Part shown: one piece after another, positions 12,051-21,542 of the stretch
Layout: each line of letters begins with the position of its first letter
Position numbering within the stretch: position 1 is the stretch's first letter
Assembly (NCBI GenBank): GCA_014859605.1
Contig: JACUTW010000022.1
Span: forward strand, 1-33,395
Origin: Desulfuromonadales bacterium
GTDB lineage: Bacteria > Desulfobacterota > Desulfuromonadia > Desulfuromonadales > UBA2197
Length of the DNA stretch: 33,395 nucleotides
Direction of reading: 5' to 3'
Translations under genes and position numbers: made by a program
Notes under the pieces: generated by a model
What the model was told of the DNA's origin: nothing
The model's database searches: none
The model's input: the letters and a program-made list of their open reading frames with translations, nothing else

Positions 12051-13169
12051 TTACAAGCGCATCGGCATGACGACGGCGAGGGTATCGGCATCCTTGACCG
12101 GTTGCAGCACGCCGGGGGAGAGGTTATCACGCAACTGCAAATAGATCGCGGATTCATTTTGGGCGTTAAGGATATCGATCAAATAACGAGCATTGAAACC
12201 GAGAGAAATTTCCGGGCCATCGTATTCGACTTCGATCTCTTCCTGAGCTTCACCGAGCTCGGGGTTGGAGGAAGAAATTTCCAGGATCCCGGGTTTAAGG
12301 ATTAATTTGACCCCGCGGGTCTTGTCACTCGACACGATCACCATGCGTCGCAAGGCGTGAAGGAAGATATCACAACGGATCGTTGCCTGAAAACCCTGCT
12401 GTTTCGGGATGACGCGATTGTAATCGGGAAATTCGCCATCGACCAAACGCATGACGACCGTCGTGGTCTCGCGTTGAATGACGACATTATTTTCGAGGAA
12501 ACCGACAAAAATCGTCCCGGTGCTCTCTTCGGCAATCTTACGCAGTTCGATGATCCCTTTGCGGGGCAGAATCACTCCCCGGGTTAATTCAACTCCGGCA
12601 GCAACACTGATCGGCCGCTGTACCAGGGCCAGACGATGGCCGTCGGTTGCGACCATGCGCAACAATTTTCGCCCGTCTTCATCGACCGCCTTCATGAAAA
12701 TACCGCCGAGATTATATTTGCTTTCGTCGGTAGAGACCGAAAAAAAGGTCTTTTCGATCATCTCGCAAATTTCCTGCCCGTCCATGGGCAAAAGATCGTT
12801 CTTGTTCAGTTTGGGAAAATGGGGGAATTCATCGGCAGGAAGACCGACAATATTAAAAAGAGCCTTGCCACTGCGGATTTCCACCCAGGAATTATCCCGC
12901 GAACGAAAGGAGACTTCACCACCGGGAAGTTCTTTGACAATTTCATAAAACTTTTTGGCCGAAACTGTCGTCCGTCCTTCGGTCTGTATTTGTGCCGGAT
13001 AAATCGAACGCATCCCGACTTCCAGATCGGTGGCCGTCAGACAAAGCTCTCCGTCACTGGCTTCAAGAAGAACATTCGACAACACCGGCAGGGTCGTTTT
13101 CTTTTCCACAATCCCCTGAATACGGCCAAGTCCTCTTAATAAAACCTCTTTTTCGATAGTAAACTGCAT
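12051..13169 (-). CDS. dnaN: DNA polymerase III subunit beta (sliding clamp)
   Basis: MQFTIEKEVLLRGLGRIQGIVEKKTTLPVLSNVLLEA...VATDGHRLAL...FPDYNRVIP...AVVMPMRL C-terminus. Confidence 0.97.
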   Translation of the reverse strand: MQFTIEKEVLLRGLGRIQGIVEKKTTLPVLSNVLLEASDGELCLTATDLEVGMRSIYPAQIQTEGRTTVSAKKFYEIVKELPGGEVSFRSRDNSWVEIRSGKALFNIVGLPADEFPHFPKLNKNDLLPMDGQEICEMIEKTFFSVSTDESKYNLGGIFMKAVDEDGRKLLRMVATDGHRLALVQRPISVAAGVELTRGVILPRKGIIELRKIAEESTGTIFVGFLENNVVIQRETTTVVMRLVDGEFPDYNRVIPKQQGFQATIRCDIFLHALRRMVIVSSDKTRGVKLILKPGILEISSSNPELGEAQEEIEVEYDGPEISLGFNARYLIDILNAQNESAIYLQLRDNLSPGVLQPVKDADTLAVVMPMRL

Positions 13170-13244
13170 CTCTACCTCCTCTTAACTTCCCTTATTACTA
13201 AAAGACCTTAAATTTTTAAAAGAAACAGTCATATTAATAGGTAG

Positions 13245-13348
13245 CGTGGATAAACACAAAAAATTAAATTTATCTTTATTTTTAATAAGTTAAACTGTTC
13301 ATAAAAGTGTTCACAACTGCTGTAGCAATTTGTCTTCGACGTGGATAA
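13245..13348. promoter_or_regulatory. Candidate oriC element (dnaN-dnaA intergenic)
   Basis: Two CGTGGATAA boxes (13245-13253 and 13340-13348; reverse complement TTATCCACG, one mismatch from TTATCCACA) flank an AT-rich stretch (about 13254-13300). Confidence 0.5.
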
Positions 13349-13357
13349 CTTAATTTC

Positions 13358-14707
13358 TTACCGGACCAGCATAGCTCTGACACTTTCTATTGACGTCTTG
13401 AGCTGCACGTCCTCCTCCATCTGCTTTTCCATCTTCTTAATCGCGTAAATAATCGTTGAATGATCTTTTCCGCCAAATTTTTCACCAATGTCAGGAAAAG
13501 AGTATGAGGTCAACTGCCGGGAAAGATACATCGCTATCTGGCGGGGAAGAACCAGATTTTTAACCCTCTTCGCAGAGCGCAACTCACTGACCTTGATGTT
13601 AAAATAGGTGGCAACGGTCTTTTGAATCTCTTCAATCGAAATATCCCGACTCTTTTCAACCAAAATATGCTTTAAAACTTCCCGCGCGGTTGCTTCTGTG
13701 ACCGGAACAGACATTAAATTCGCATAGGCAACAATACGAACGAGATATCCTTCCAGTTCGCGGATATTGCTGTTAACGGAATTTGCAAGGTAACAAGCAA
13801 CATCTTCAGGGATTGAAAGACCGTTTTGCTCTGCTTTCATCCGCAAGATAGCGATCTTGGTTTCATTATCTGGTGGCTGGATATCAGCAATCAGACCCCA
13901 CTCAAAACGGGAGCGAATCCTTTCTTCCAATCCGGGGATTTCACGCGGAAATTTATCGGAAGTGACAACGATCTGTTTATTCTCTTCATATAAGGCATTG
14001 AAGGTATGAAAAAATTCTTCCTGCGTCCGCTCTTTGCCGGCAATAAATTGCACATCATCAATCAATAAAACATCGGCCGAACGAAATTTTTTACGGAATT
14101 CCTCCATCTTTTGATAACGAATAGAATTTATCAACTCGTTAATAAATTTTTCCGCCGTATAATAAATCACATTCATCTTCGGTTTGGTTTTAGTGATCTC
14201 CAGACCTATTGCGTTTATTAAATGGGTTTTTCCCAGTCCGACTCCCCCATAGATAAAGAGCGGGTTGTATGATTTGGCCGGTTCGTTGGCGACCGCCTGA
14301 CAGGCGGCAAAGGCAAATTGGTTGGATGTGCCGGATACGAACTTGTCAAAAGTATATAAGGGACTTAAATTACTTGCTTTTACGTTATTTTTAATTTTAT
14401 TGTCGTCGACCGGTTGTTTCTTCTCTTCGACTGGCAGGATCTTGATTTCGTTCTCTTTATTTTTCGAGCCTTCGTGCAGCTCAATTTTTATTTTAAAATT
14501 TTTCCCGCCAACTTTAGATAGAACCTGCTGCAGGGTCGATAAATAATGATCCCGGATCCATTCCCCGAAAAATTTATTGGGGACGCCAATAACAACCTGT
14601 TCTTCATTGATCGAGATACAGCGAATCGGTTTAATCCAGATATTAAATATTTGGTGGGGTAAATCATTTTCAAGTTTATTTAAAGTTTCGCGCCAAAGAT
14701 TTTGCAT
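13358..14707 (-). CDS. dnaA: Chromosomal replication initiator protein DnaA
   Basis: YTFDKFVSGTSNQFAFAACQAVA...NPLFIYGGVGLGKTHLINAIG...DVLLIDDVQFIAGKERTQEEFFHTFNAL...RSAKRVKNLVLPRQIAMYLSRQLT...FGGKDHSTIIYAIKKM. Confidence 0.98.
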   Translation of the reverse strand: MQNLWRETLNKLENDLPHQIFNIWIKPIRCISINEEQVVIGVPNKFFGEWIRDHYLSTLQQVLSKVGGKNFKIKIELHEGSKNKENEIKILPVEEKKQPVDDNKIKNNVKASNLSPLYTFDKFVSGTSNQFAFAACQAVANEPAKSYNPLFIYGGVGLGKTHLINAIGLEITKTKPKMNVIYYTAEKFINELINSIRYQKMEEFRKKFRSADVLLIDDVQFIAGKERTQEEFFHTFNALYEENKQIVVTSDKFPREIPGLEERIRSRFEWGLIADIQPPDNETKIAILRMKAEQNGLSIPEDVACYLANSVNSNIRELEGYLVRIVAYANLMSVPVTEATAREVLKHILVEKSRDISIEEIQKTVATYFNIKVSELRSAKRVKNLVLPRQIAMYLSRQLTSYSFPDIGEKFGGKDHSTIIYAIKKMEKQMEEDVQLKTSIESVRAMLVR

Positions 14708-14734
14708 AAAATAATACGTCCAATAAAACTTAAA

Positions 14735-14767
14735 ATATCCACAACTTACTTAAACAGCTGTGGATAT
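14735..14767. promoter_or_regulatory. Inverted pair of DnaA-box-like sites upstream of dnaA
   Basis: ATATCCACA (14735-14743) and TGTGGATAT (14759-14767), exact inverse complements, each one mismatch from TTATCCACA. Confidence 0.55.
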
Positions 14768-14856
14768 TGTAACCAATTAGAAAAATGAAAAAAAACTGAA
14801 ACGGAGAACAGCCAGACTAACAAAACTCTATAGAAACAGGCAAGGTTATTTTTTTC

Positions 14857-14885
14857 TTGACGTTATTCGGGCGAGTGACTATAAC
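14857..14885 (+). promoter_or_regulatory. Candidate sigma70 promoter for the rpmH operon
   Basis: TTGACG (14857-14862) - 17 nt - TATAAC (14880-14885), 55 nt upstream of the rpmH ATG. Confidence 0.65.
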
Positions 14886-14940
14886 TTACCATTCTAAATT
14901 TACCATCACCCATTTTACCGTAGTAAGGAGTAGTTGCATC

Positions 14941-15093
14941 ATGTCAAAAAGAACTTATCAACCCAGCAAAATCCGGAGAAAACGTACCCACGGTTTTCGT
15001 GCTCGCATGGCAACAAAAGGTGGTCAGCTTGTTATCAAACGTCGTCGCAGCAGAGGACGTAAAGAACTCGTCGTGACGATCCCGACCAAGTAA
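14941..15093 (+). CDS. rpmH: 50S ribosomal protein L34
   Basis: [50 protein letters not shown]; start trimmed from the longer ORF-track entry. Confidence 0.97.
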   Translation: MSKRTYQPSKIRRKRTHGFRARMATKGGQLVIKRRRSRGRKELVVTIPTK

Positions 15094-15099
15094 TTCTAT

Positions 15100-15471
15100 A
15101 TGCAGACAAAACAGCCCTTGGATTTCCGTTTTCCCAAGGACTGCCGTATACGTAAGCATAATATTTATCAGTTGCTTTTTCGTAAGGGGCGGCGCATTGC
15201 GCTGCCCCATTTTATCATTTATTACACGATCCGTGACGACGGTCCGGCGCGATTAGGGACCACGGTCAGTCGCAAAGTCGGTAATGCGGTTGTCCGTAAT
15301 CACTGCAAGCGCCAATTAAAAGAATTTTTCCGGTCTATTCGCCACGCTGTACTTCCTTCGCTCGATCTCTCAATCCTTGCACGCCCCGGCGCTGCCCAAT
15401 TGACGACACAACAAGTTCGTCAAGAACTCCTTGAAGGTCTGCGCCACGCTGCTTTGGTAAATTTGCCATGA
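15100..15471 (+). CDS. rnpA: Ribonuclease P protein component
   Basis: Position between rpmH and yid[29 protein letters not shown] matches the RNase P signature. Confidence 0.95.
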   Translation: MQTKQPLDFRFPKDCRIRKHNIYQLLFRKGRRIALPHFIIYYTIRDDGPARLGTTVSRKVGNAVVRNHCKRQLKEFFRSIRHAVLPSLDLSILARPGAAQLTTQQVRQELLEGLRHAALVNLP

Positions 15472-15677
15472 TTCAAAAAGTCTTCTTATCCCTTATAATT
15501 TTTTATCAGCGTTTTGTCTCCCCCCTGACAGCTCCTGCCTGCCGTTTTTATCCAAGCTGTTCCGAATACGCCCTGCAAGCAATTAAACTCTACGGCCCAT
15601 GGCGTGGTCTCTGGCGCTCTTTTCGTCGTATTTTAAAATGTCACCCTTTTCATCCGGGTGGATATGATCCGGTATAA
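15468..15677 (+). CDS. yidD: Membrane protein insertion efficiency factor YidD
   Basis: [57 protein letters not shown]; overlaps rnpA by 4 nt. Confidence 0.96.
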   Translation: MIQKVFLSLIIFYQRFVSPLTAPACRFYPSCSEYALQAIKLYGPWRGLWRSFRRILKCHPFHPGGYDPV

Positions 15678-15709
15678 CCTGAGGTTAATAGAAAGGATCA
15701 AAGAAGCAG

Positions 15710-17311
15710 ATGGAAAATAAAAATACGATTGTCGCTTTGGCATTAATGATGTTGCTCTGGATTGGATATACCTTCCTTTTCCCGACGCCACAGATTATCC
15801 CGACCCCGCCGGAAAATTCTCCTGCAACTGTGAACAGCGTGACGCCTTTCGCAGAAACGGCGCTGATTTCTCCGCCGACCATGCCATCCGCGACAGAAGT
15901 GCCGGCAGCGCAACTTAAAGATATCATCATCGAAACCGATCTTTACCGGGCGGTGTTCACGACGCGCGGAGCTCGTCTCAAAGAATTTTCTCTGAAGAAT
16001 TATCGTTCACATGCCGATGAATCCTCTTCTGAGGTGAACCTGGTCAGCTCGGCCGCGCAAGGTGGAACTTTCGGACTCACCGGCGAAGGGGATTTTTCTG
16101 TCGCTGATCATGTCATTTATTCCGTTGATCAAGCCGAGACTTTTTTCCGGATCAGCGGTAATGAAGAGCAGCGCCTCAGTTTTTCCTTTCTTCTCCCATC
16201 CGGGGTCACGCTGCTGAAAACCTACAAATTTAACGGCCAGAGTTATTCTGTTGCTGTCGACCTGCAGGTGCAAAATTCCTCTCCTTCTGCCAAACAGGGG
16301 ACGCTATCACTGGCTCTGCTCGAGGATACCGATCAGACGTTGACCGGTGATATTGTCGATGATACCTCGGCCGCCGCTTCTCTGGTCGGCAATAAACTGC
16401 GGGTTGATACCCTCTCGGATCTAAGCAAAGAGGAGAAGAGCTACAAAGACGAAGTCCTCTGGAGTGGCTATAAAAATAAATACTTCATAAAATCAGTCGG
16501 AGCAGCGGACCAGCAAAAGTACGAGGTCGCTATCCATAAAAAGGGCGCAATCGTTGAAACACGTTTTAAGTCCCCTTTATTGTTGATCCCTGCCGGTGGA
16601 CTGGTCTCTCTCAATTACTTCAGTTATCTCGGCCCCCTCGATTATCAAATCCTTCAGGATACCGGATATAACCTGGTCAGCGCCGTTGACATGGGTTTCT
16701 TTGAGATTTTGGCGAAGCCGCTCTTTTATGTGCTGAAATTCTTTTACAATTATGTTGGTAATTACGGTTGGGCAATCATTCTCCTCACGGTGCTGATCAA
16801 GATTATCTTCTGGCCTTTGACCGATAAAAGTTACAAGTCGATGAAGGCGATGCAGACGCTGCAACCGGAGATGACGAAACTGCGGGAAAAACACAAAAGC
16901 GACCGCGATACCCTCAATAAAGAGATCATGAATCTCTATAAAGAACATCGCGTCAATCCGCTTGGCGGCTGTTTACCGATGCTGGTGCAGATTCCGGTCT
17001 TCTTTGCGCTGTATCAGGTGCTGATGAATATGATCGAACTGCGTCATGCGCCTTTTATCTTCTGGCTGACTGATCTTTCGGTCAAAGATCCTTACTACAT
17101 TACCCCGCTGGTCATGGGGGCGACGATGTTCATTCAGCAGAAATTGACGCCGTCACAACTTGATCCCATCCAGCAAAAGATTTTTTTGATCATGCCGGTG
17201 GTCTTTACCTTCCTCTTCCTGAACTTCCCTTCCGGACTGGTCGTTTACTGGCTGGTGAATAACGTTTTGACGATTGCCCAGCAACTCTCCGTCAACCGGA
17301 AGAAAATCTGA
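15710..17311 (+). CDS. yidC: Membrane protein insertase YidC
   Basis: N-terminal TM plus periplasmic domain, C-terminal GNYGWAIILLTVLIKIIFWPLTDKSYKSMKAMQTLQPEM...GGCLPMLVQIPVFFALYQVL...SGLVVYWLVNNVLTIAQQ. Confidence 0.97.
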   Translation: MENKNTIVALALMMLLWIGYTFLFPTPQIIPTPPENSPATVNSVTPFAETALISPPTMPSATEVPAAQLKDIIIETDLYRAVFTTRGARLKEFSLKNYRSHADESSSEVNLVSSAAQGGTFGLTGEGDFSVADHVIYSVDQAETFFRISGNEEQRLSFSFLLPSGVTLLKTYKFNGQSYSVAVDLQVQNSSPSAKQGTLSLALLEDTDQTLTGDIVDDTSAAASLVGNKLRVDTLSDLSKEEKSYKDEVLWSGYKNKYFIKSVGAADQQKYEVAIHKKGAIVETRFKSPLLLIPAGGLVSLNYFSYLGPLDYQILQDTGYNLVSAVDMGFFEILAKPLFYVLKFFYNYVGNYGWAIILLTVLIKIIFWPLTDKSYKSMKAMQTLQPEMTKLREKHKSDRDTLNKEIMNLYKEHRVNPLGGCLPMLVQIPVFFALYQVLMNMIELRHAPFIFWLTDLSVKDPYYITPLVMGATMFIQQKLTPSQLDPIQQKIFLIMPVVFTFLFLNFPSGLVVYWLVNNVLTIAQQLSVNRKKI

Positions 17312-17332
17312 GTCAATTTTTTAGAGAACTCC

Positions 17333-17366
17333 GAGCCCTTCCGTTTCCAGCGGAAGGGCTCTTTTT
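17333..17366 (+). terminator. Rho-independent terminator between yidC and mnmE
   Basis: GAGCCCTTCCG (17333-17343) / CGGAAGGGCTC (17351-17361), then TTTTT. Confidence 0.9.
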
Positions 17367-17383
17367 GTAGATTGAGATGATGT

Positions 17384-18748
17384 ATGGATATCAATAAAAC
17401 GATCGCGGCGATCGCCACCGGCCCCGGCGAATATGGTATCGCAATTTTACGAATCAGCGGCCCTTTGACTCTGAGCACCCTCAACGCCTTTGTGCGGCGT
17501 CGTCACAAAAAGGGGGAGTGGCAGGCAAGGACCCTGTACCACGGTCATTTTCATGATGCCTCGGGTGAAGTTGTCGATGAAATCATGGCGGTGTACTTCC
17601 CCGGTCCGCACTCCTTTACCGGGGAAGACTGTGGGGAGATTCATTGTCACGGCGGACGAATCATCCAGCGGCGTATTCTTGATGTCCTGATCCAGGGCGG
17701 TCTATCTCTTGCCCCCCCGGGAGAATTTACACGCCGCGCCTTTTTAAATGGCCGGATTGACCTGAGCCAGGCGGAAGCGGTCGCTGATTTAATCCATGCC
17801 CGCAGCGAAACTTCGCGGCGTCTGGCGGTAGCGCAACTCGACGGGGGACTCTTCCGCCTGGTCACGGCACTACGTCACCAGGCTGTCGATATCCTTGCCT
17901 TGATCGAAGCTTATGTAGATTTTCCGGAAGAAGATATTGACCCGGCGCAGGAAGGGCAAATCGCCGCGACTGCGACCTTTTTACAACAGGAATTCACCCG
18001 CCTGATCGCGAGTTACGAGCAGGGGCGGATCGTTCGTGACGGCGCTTCCCTCCTGATTCTGGGCCGTCCGAATGTCGGCAAGAGTTCTCTGATGAACCTC
18101 CTGGTCGGGGAAGAGCGTTCGATCGTCTCCGACCTCCCCGGTACAACCCGTGACACCATCGAGGAATCGATCGTCCTGTCTGGACTCCCTTTCCGCATTA
18201 TCGATTCTGCTGGCATTCGCGACAGTGAAGATCTCGTCGAATCCCTCGGTGTGCAACGGGCTCTGGCCAAGCTTGCCCAAGCTGATCTGGTTTTGCTGGT
18301 TTATGACGCGTCAGTCGGCTTTACCGCTGCCGATGCAGAGATTCTGCAGCGTTGTGCGTCGACCCCCCTCCTTTTAATTGCCAATAAAATCGACCTGCCT
18401 TGTGCCTCGCCACTGCCGCTGCCGGCTCTTCCGCAGTTGGCGGTCTCCTGTCGCGATCACTCCGGGATTGATCTTTTACCGGAAAAGATACAGGAAGTTC
18501 TTGCTCCTGATCTCGCTACCGAGATGGCGGAAGGGGCATTAATCTGTGACCTCCGCCACAAAGAGGCGCTCCTGCAGGCGCGGGAAGCGCTTGTCTCTTT
18601 TGAACGATTAGTGCAAAATGGGGCGCCGCTTGAGCTTGCCGCCTGTGAGTTGCGTGCTGTCCTGACCGCTCTGGGAGAGATTGCCGGCGAGACCACGACC
18701 GACGACATTCTCGACCGGATTTTTAGCCGTTTCTGCATCGGAAAATAG
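17384..18748 (+). CDS. mnmE: tRNA modification GTPase MnmE
   Basis: TIAAIATGPGEYGIAILRISG...GRPNVGKSSLMNLLVGEERSIVSDLPGTTRDTIEE...NKIDLP...C-terminal FCIGK. Confidence 0.97.
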   Translation: MDINKTIAAIATGPGEYGIAILRISGPLTLSTLNAFVRRRHKKGEWQARTLYHGHFHDASGEVVDEIMAVYFPGPHSFTGEDCGEIHCHGGRIIQRRILDVLIQGGLSLAPPGEFTRRAFLNGRIDLSQAEAVADLIHARSETSRRLAVAQLDGGLFRLVTALRHQAVDILALIEAYVDFPEEDIDPAQEGQIAATATFLQQEFTRLIASYEQGRIVRDGASLLILGRPNVGKSSLMNLLVGEERSIVSDLPGTTRDTIEESIVLSGLPFRIIDSAGIRDSEDLVESLGVQRALAKLAQADLVLLVYDASVGFTAADAEILQRCASTPLLLIANKIDLPCASPLPLPALPQLAVSCRDHSGIDLLPEKIQEVLAPDLATEMAEGALICDLRHKEALLQAREALVSFERLVQNGAPLELAACELRAVLTALGEIAGETTTDDILDRIFSRFCIGK

Positions 18749-18750
18749 TT

Positions 18751-18766
18751 TGTTCCACGTGAAACA
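18751..18766. promoter_or_regulatory. parS-like ParB binding site
   Basis: TGTTCCACGTGAAACA versus consensus TGTTTCACGTGAAACA: one mismatch, in the mnmE-mnmG gap. Confidence 0.85.
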
Positions 18767-18820
18767 ACCACGCTAAGCCGCTGTAATTCATCGATTAATA
18801 GCCAAGACCAGGAACAAAAC

Positions 18821-20686
18821 GTGATTCTTTATGACCAACATTATGATGTGATCGTTGTCGGCGCCGGCCATGCCGGTTGTGAAGCGGCGCTGGCGGCGGC
18901 GCGCATGGGGCAGAAAACCCTGTTGTTGTCGATTAACCTCGATGCGATTGCTTTGATGTCCTGTAATCCGGCGATCGGTGGACAGGCCAAAGGCCATCTC
19001 GTCCGCGAGATCGACGCCCTCGGCGGCGAGATGGCAAAGAATATCGATGCCACCGGTATTCAGTTTCGCATCTTGAATATGCGCAAAGGCCCGGCGGTGC
19101 GGGCTTCCCGGGCCCAGGCCGACAAACAGCTTTACCGCCTGCGAATGAAAAAAGTTCTGGAAGAGACGGACAATCTCCACCTCAAGCAGATGGAGGTGGT
19201 GGCTCTGCATTGTCAAGCCGGGGAGGTGCGCGGTGTCGATACCAAGACCGGTGTCCGCTTCAGTGCCGGCACCGTCATCCTCACCACCGGAACCTTTATG
19301 CGCGGCCTGATTCATATCGGTCTGACCCATTACCCCGGCGGTCGGGCCGGCGATCTCCCTTCGATCGGCCTCTCCGACTCTCTGCGTGAACTCGGCTTCC
19401 ATGTCGGACGCCTCAAGACCGGGACCCCGGCGCGTCTTGATGGTCGAACCATCGATTTTTCCCGCCTCGAAGCGCAGTACGGCGATGTTGTTCCGCAGCC
19501 CTTTTCCTTTGCGACGAAGCGGATTGAGCAGAGCCAGGTCCCCTGTTATATCGCTTACACTAACCCGCGCAGCCATGAAATCATCCGCAGCGGCCTCGAT
19601 CGTTCCCCCCTTTATTCCGGCATTATCGAAGGGGTAGGGCCGCGTTACTGTCCGTCGATTGAGGACAAGGTGGTTCGTTTTCCGGAAAAAGAGCGGCATC
19701 AAACCTTTATCGAGCCGGAAGGGCGCGAGACCGTCGAATACTATCCTTCCGGGATGTCAACCTCTCTCCCTATCGATGTGCAGTGGGCTTTTTACCGCTC
19801 CCTCGTCGGGCTGGAACGGGTCGAGATCATGCGGCCGGCTTATGCCATCGAATATGATTTTGTCGATCCGATTCAGATCAAGCCCTCGCTGGAAACCAAG
19901 AAGATCCGCAATCTTTATCATGCCGGCCAGATCAACGGCACCTCCGGTTATGAAGAGGCGGCGGCGCAAGGGCTGATTGCCGGCATCAATGCGGCGTTGC
20001 GGGTGCAGGGACGGGAGCCGCTGATTCTCGGACGCGGCGATGCTTATATCGGGGTGATGATCGATGACCTTGTCACCCAGGGGACGCGGGAGCCGTATCG
20101 GATGTTTACTTCCCGGGCGGAGTATCGTCTTTTGTTGCGGGAAGACAATGCCGATCTGCGGCTACGGCAGTATGGCTATGAGGTCGGTTTGATTTCAGCT
20201 GAGACCTACGCGGATTTTTCCGTCAAGAAGGCAGCGATTAGTGCCGGCCTCGAACTTCTGCAGACCCGGCGTCTGGCTCCTTCGGCGTATGCGCCCGAGT
20301 TGCTCGCCGAGTATCAGCTGCAGGGCTTACAGAACGCCCCGACCCTGGATCAGTTTCTGCGGCGGCCGGAAATTAGCTGGGATGACCTGGTACGCTTTGT
20401 TCCCGAGTTAGCCCTGGGCTCCGGGGCAGTGCACGAACAGATTGAGATTCAGGTCAAGTATCAGGGTTATATCGAGCGGCAGCTCGAAGATGTGCAGCGG
20501 CTGGCGCGGATGGAGTCGGTGGCCCTCCCGGTCGATTTCGATTATCAGGCGGTTGCCAGCCTCTCTACCGAGGTGCGGGAAAAGCTGGCAACAGTGCGGC
20601 CGGTCAATCTTGGCCAGGCCGCGCGAATTCCCGGTGTCACCCCGGCGGCGATTGCCATCCTTTCCGTCCTGCTCCATAAAAGATAA
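18821..20686 (+). CDS. mnmG: tRNA uridine-5-carboxymethylaminomethyl(34) synthesis enzyme MnmG
   Basis: YDVIVVGAGHAGCEAALAAARMGQKTLLLS...CNPAIGGQAKGHLVREIDALGGEM...FRILNMRKGPAVRASRAQADK; GTG start. Confidence 0.97.
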   Translation: MILYDQHYDVIVVGAGHAGCEAALAAARMGQKTLLLSINLDAIALMSCNPAIGGQAKGHLVREIDALGGEMAKNIDATGIQFRILNMRKGPAVRASRAQADKQLYRLRMKKVLEETDNLHLKQMEVVALHCQAGEVRGVDTKTGVRFSAGTVILTTGTFMRGLIHIGLTHYPGGRAGDLPSIGLSDSLRELGFHVGRLKTGTPARLDGRTIDFSRLEAQYGDVVPQPFSFATKRIEQSQVPCYIAYTNPRSHEIIRSGLDRSPLYSGIIEGVGPRYCPSIEDKVVRFPEKERHQTFIEPEGRETVEYYPSGMSTSLPIDVQWAFYRSLVGLERVEIMRPAYAIEYDFVDPIQIKPSLETKKIRNLYHAGQINGTSGYEEAAAQGLIAGINAALRVQGREPLILGRGDAYIGVMIDDLVTQGTREPYRMFTSRAEYRLLLREDNADLRLRQYGYEVGLISAETYADFSVKKAAISAGLELLQTRRLAPSAYAPELLAEYQLQGLQNAPTLDQFLRRPEISWDDLVRFVPELALGSGAVHEQIEIQVKYQGYIERQLEDVQRLARMESVALPVDFDYQAVASLSTEVREKLATVRPVNLGQAARIPGVTPAAIAILSVLLHKR

Positions 20687-20692
20687 AATTCA

Positions 20693-20739
20693 CCCCTTTT
20701 TCGGGGTAGGCTGACCCCTTCACCGCCCTGAAAAAGGGG
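20693..20739. repeat. Nested inverted repeat between mnmG and rsmG
   Basis: CCCCTTTTTC (20693-20702) / GAAAAAGGGG (20730-20739), with inner GGGGT (20703-20707) / ACCCC (20714-20718). Confidence 0.6.
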
Positions 20740-20815
20740 CTCAGAATCGAAATTTGGAAGCCTTGATTTTTGTCTTTAAATATCAGGTAGTTGCAAGGCA
20801 GGAAAGACGGACACT

Positions 20816-21466
20816 ATGATGACATTGCAAGCGGCCTTGGCCGAACTGGCCGTGACGATCGACCGCACCCAGGAAGAGCGCCTGCTCTTCTTTCTCGACG
20901 AACTGTTGCGCTGGAATCAAAGTATCAACCTGACTGCCATCACCGCTCGGCAAGAAGCCCTGGTCAAACATCTCGTCGATTCCTTGACCTTGCTCCCTTA
21001 TTTGCGTGGCGATGAAACTCTCCTGGATATGGGGTCGGGCGGGGGGCTGCCCGGATTGCCATTGAAGATCGTCCTGCCGGGGCTGAAGCTGACCAGTGTC
21101 GATGCCGTGGCCAAAAAAATCTCCTTTCAGAAACATATCATCCGCGCTCTTGCTTTGAGCGGAGCTGTGGCTCGGCATGGCCGTCTCGAAGAATTGGGGA
21201 AGGAAGCCTCCCTGTCCGGCCACTTTGATCTGGTGGTGGCGCGGGCCTTTGCCTCGCTCCCGGATTGCCTGCGCCTCGCCCGGCCTTTTTTGCACAATGG
21301 GGGCAGATTGATTGCCATGAAAGGGCCGGAAGGAGAAAAGGAGCTGATGTCCGCGGAAAAGGAGATCGCAACCGCCGGTTTTTCTCTACAAAAGCTGGAT
21401 CGACTTAATCTGCCCGCCGGCAACGGCGAACGGACACTGATCTGCTTGAAACTTCTGTCGCGTTAG
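20816..21466 (+). CDS. rsmG: 16S rRNA (guanine(527)-N(7))-methyltransferase
   Basis: LLRWNQSINLTAITARQEALVKHLVDSLTLLPYLRGDETLLDMGSGGGLPGLPLKIVLPGLKLTSVDAVAKKISFQKHI; position after mnmG. Confidence 0.95.
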   Translation: MMTLQAALAELAVTIDRTQEERLLFFLDELLRWNQSINLTAITARQEALVKHLVDSLTLLPYLRGDETLLDMGSGGGLPGLPLKIVLPGLKLTSVDAVAKKISFQKHIIRALALSGAVARHGRLEELGKEASLSGHFDLVVARAFASLPDCLRLARPFLHNGGRLIAMKGPEGEKELMSAEKEIATAGFSLQKLDRLNLPAGNGERTLICLKLLSR

Positions 21467-21542
21467 CCTCTTTTCCCTTAACGATAGAACGGGTTTATGT
21501 TAACGTACACCCCCGCATCTGTAATCTCTGACTGAGGCAAAT

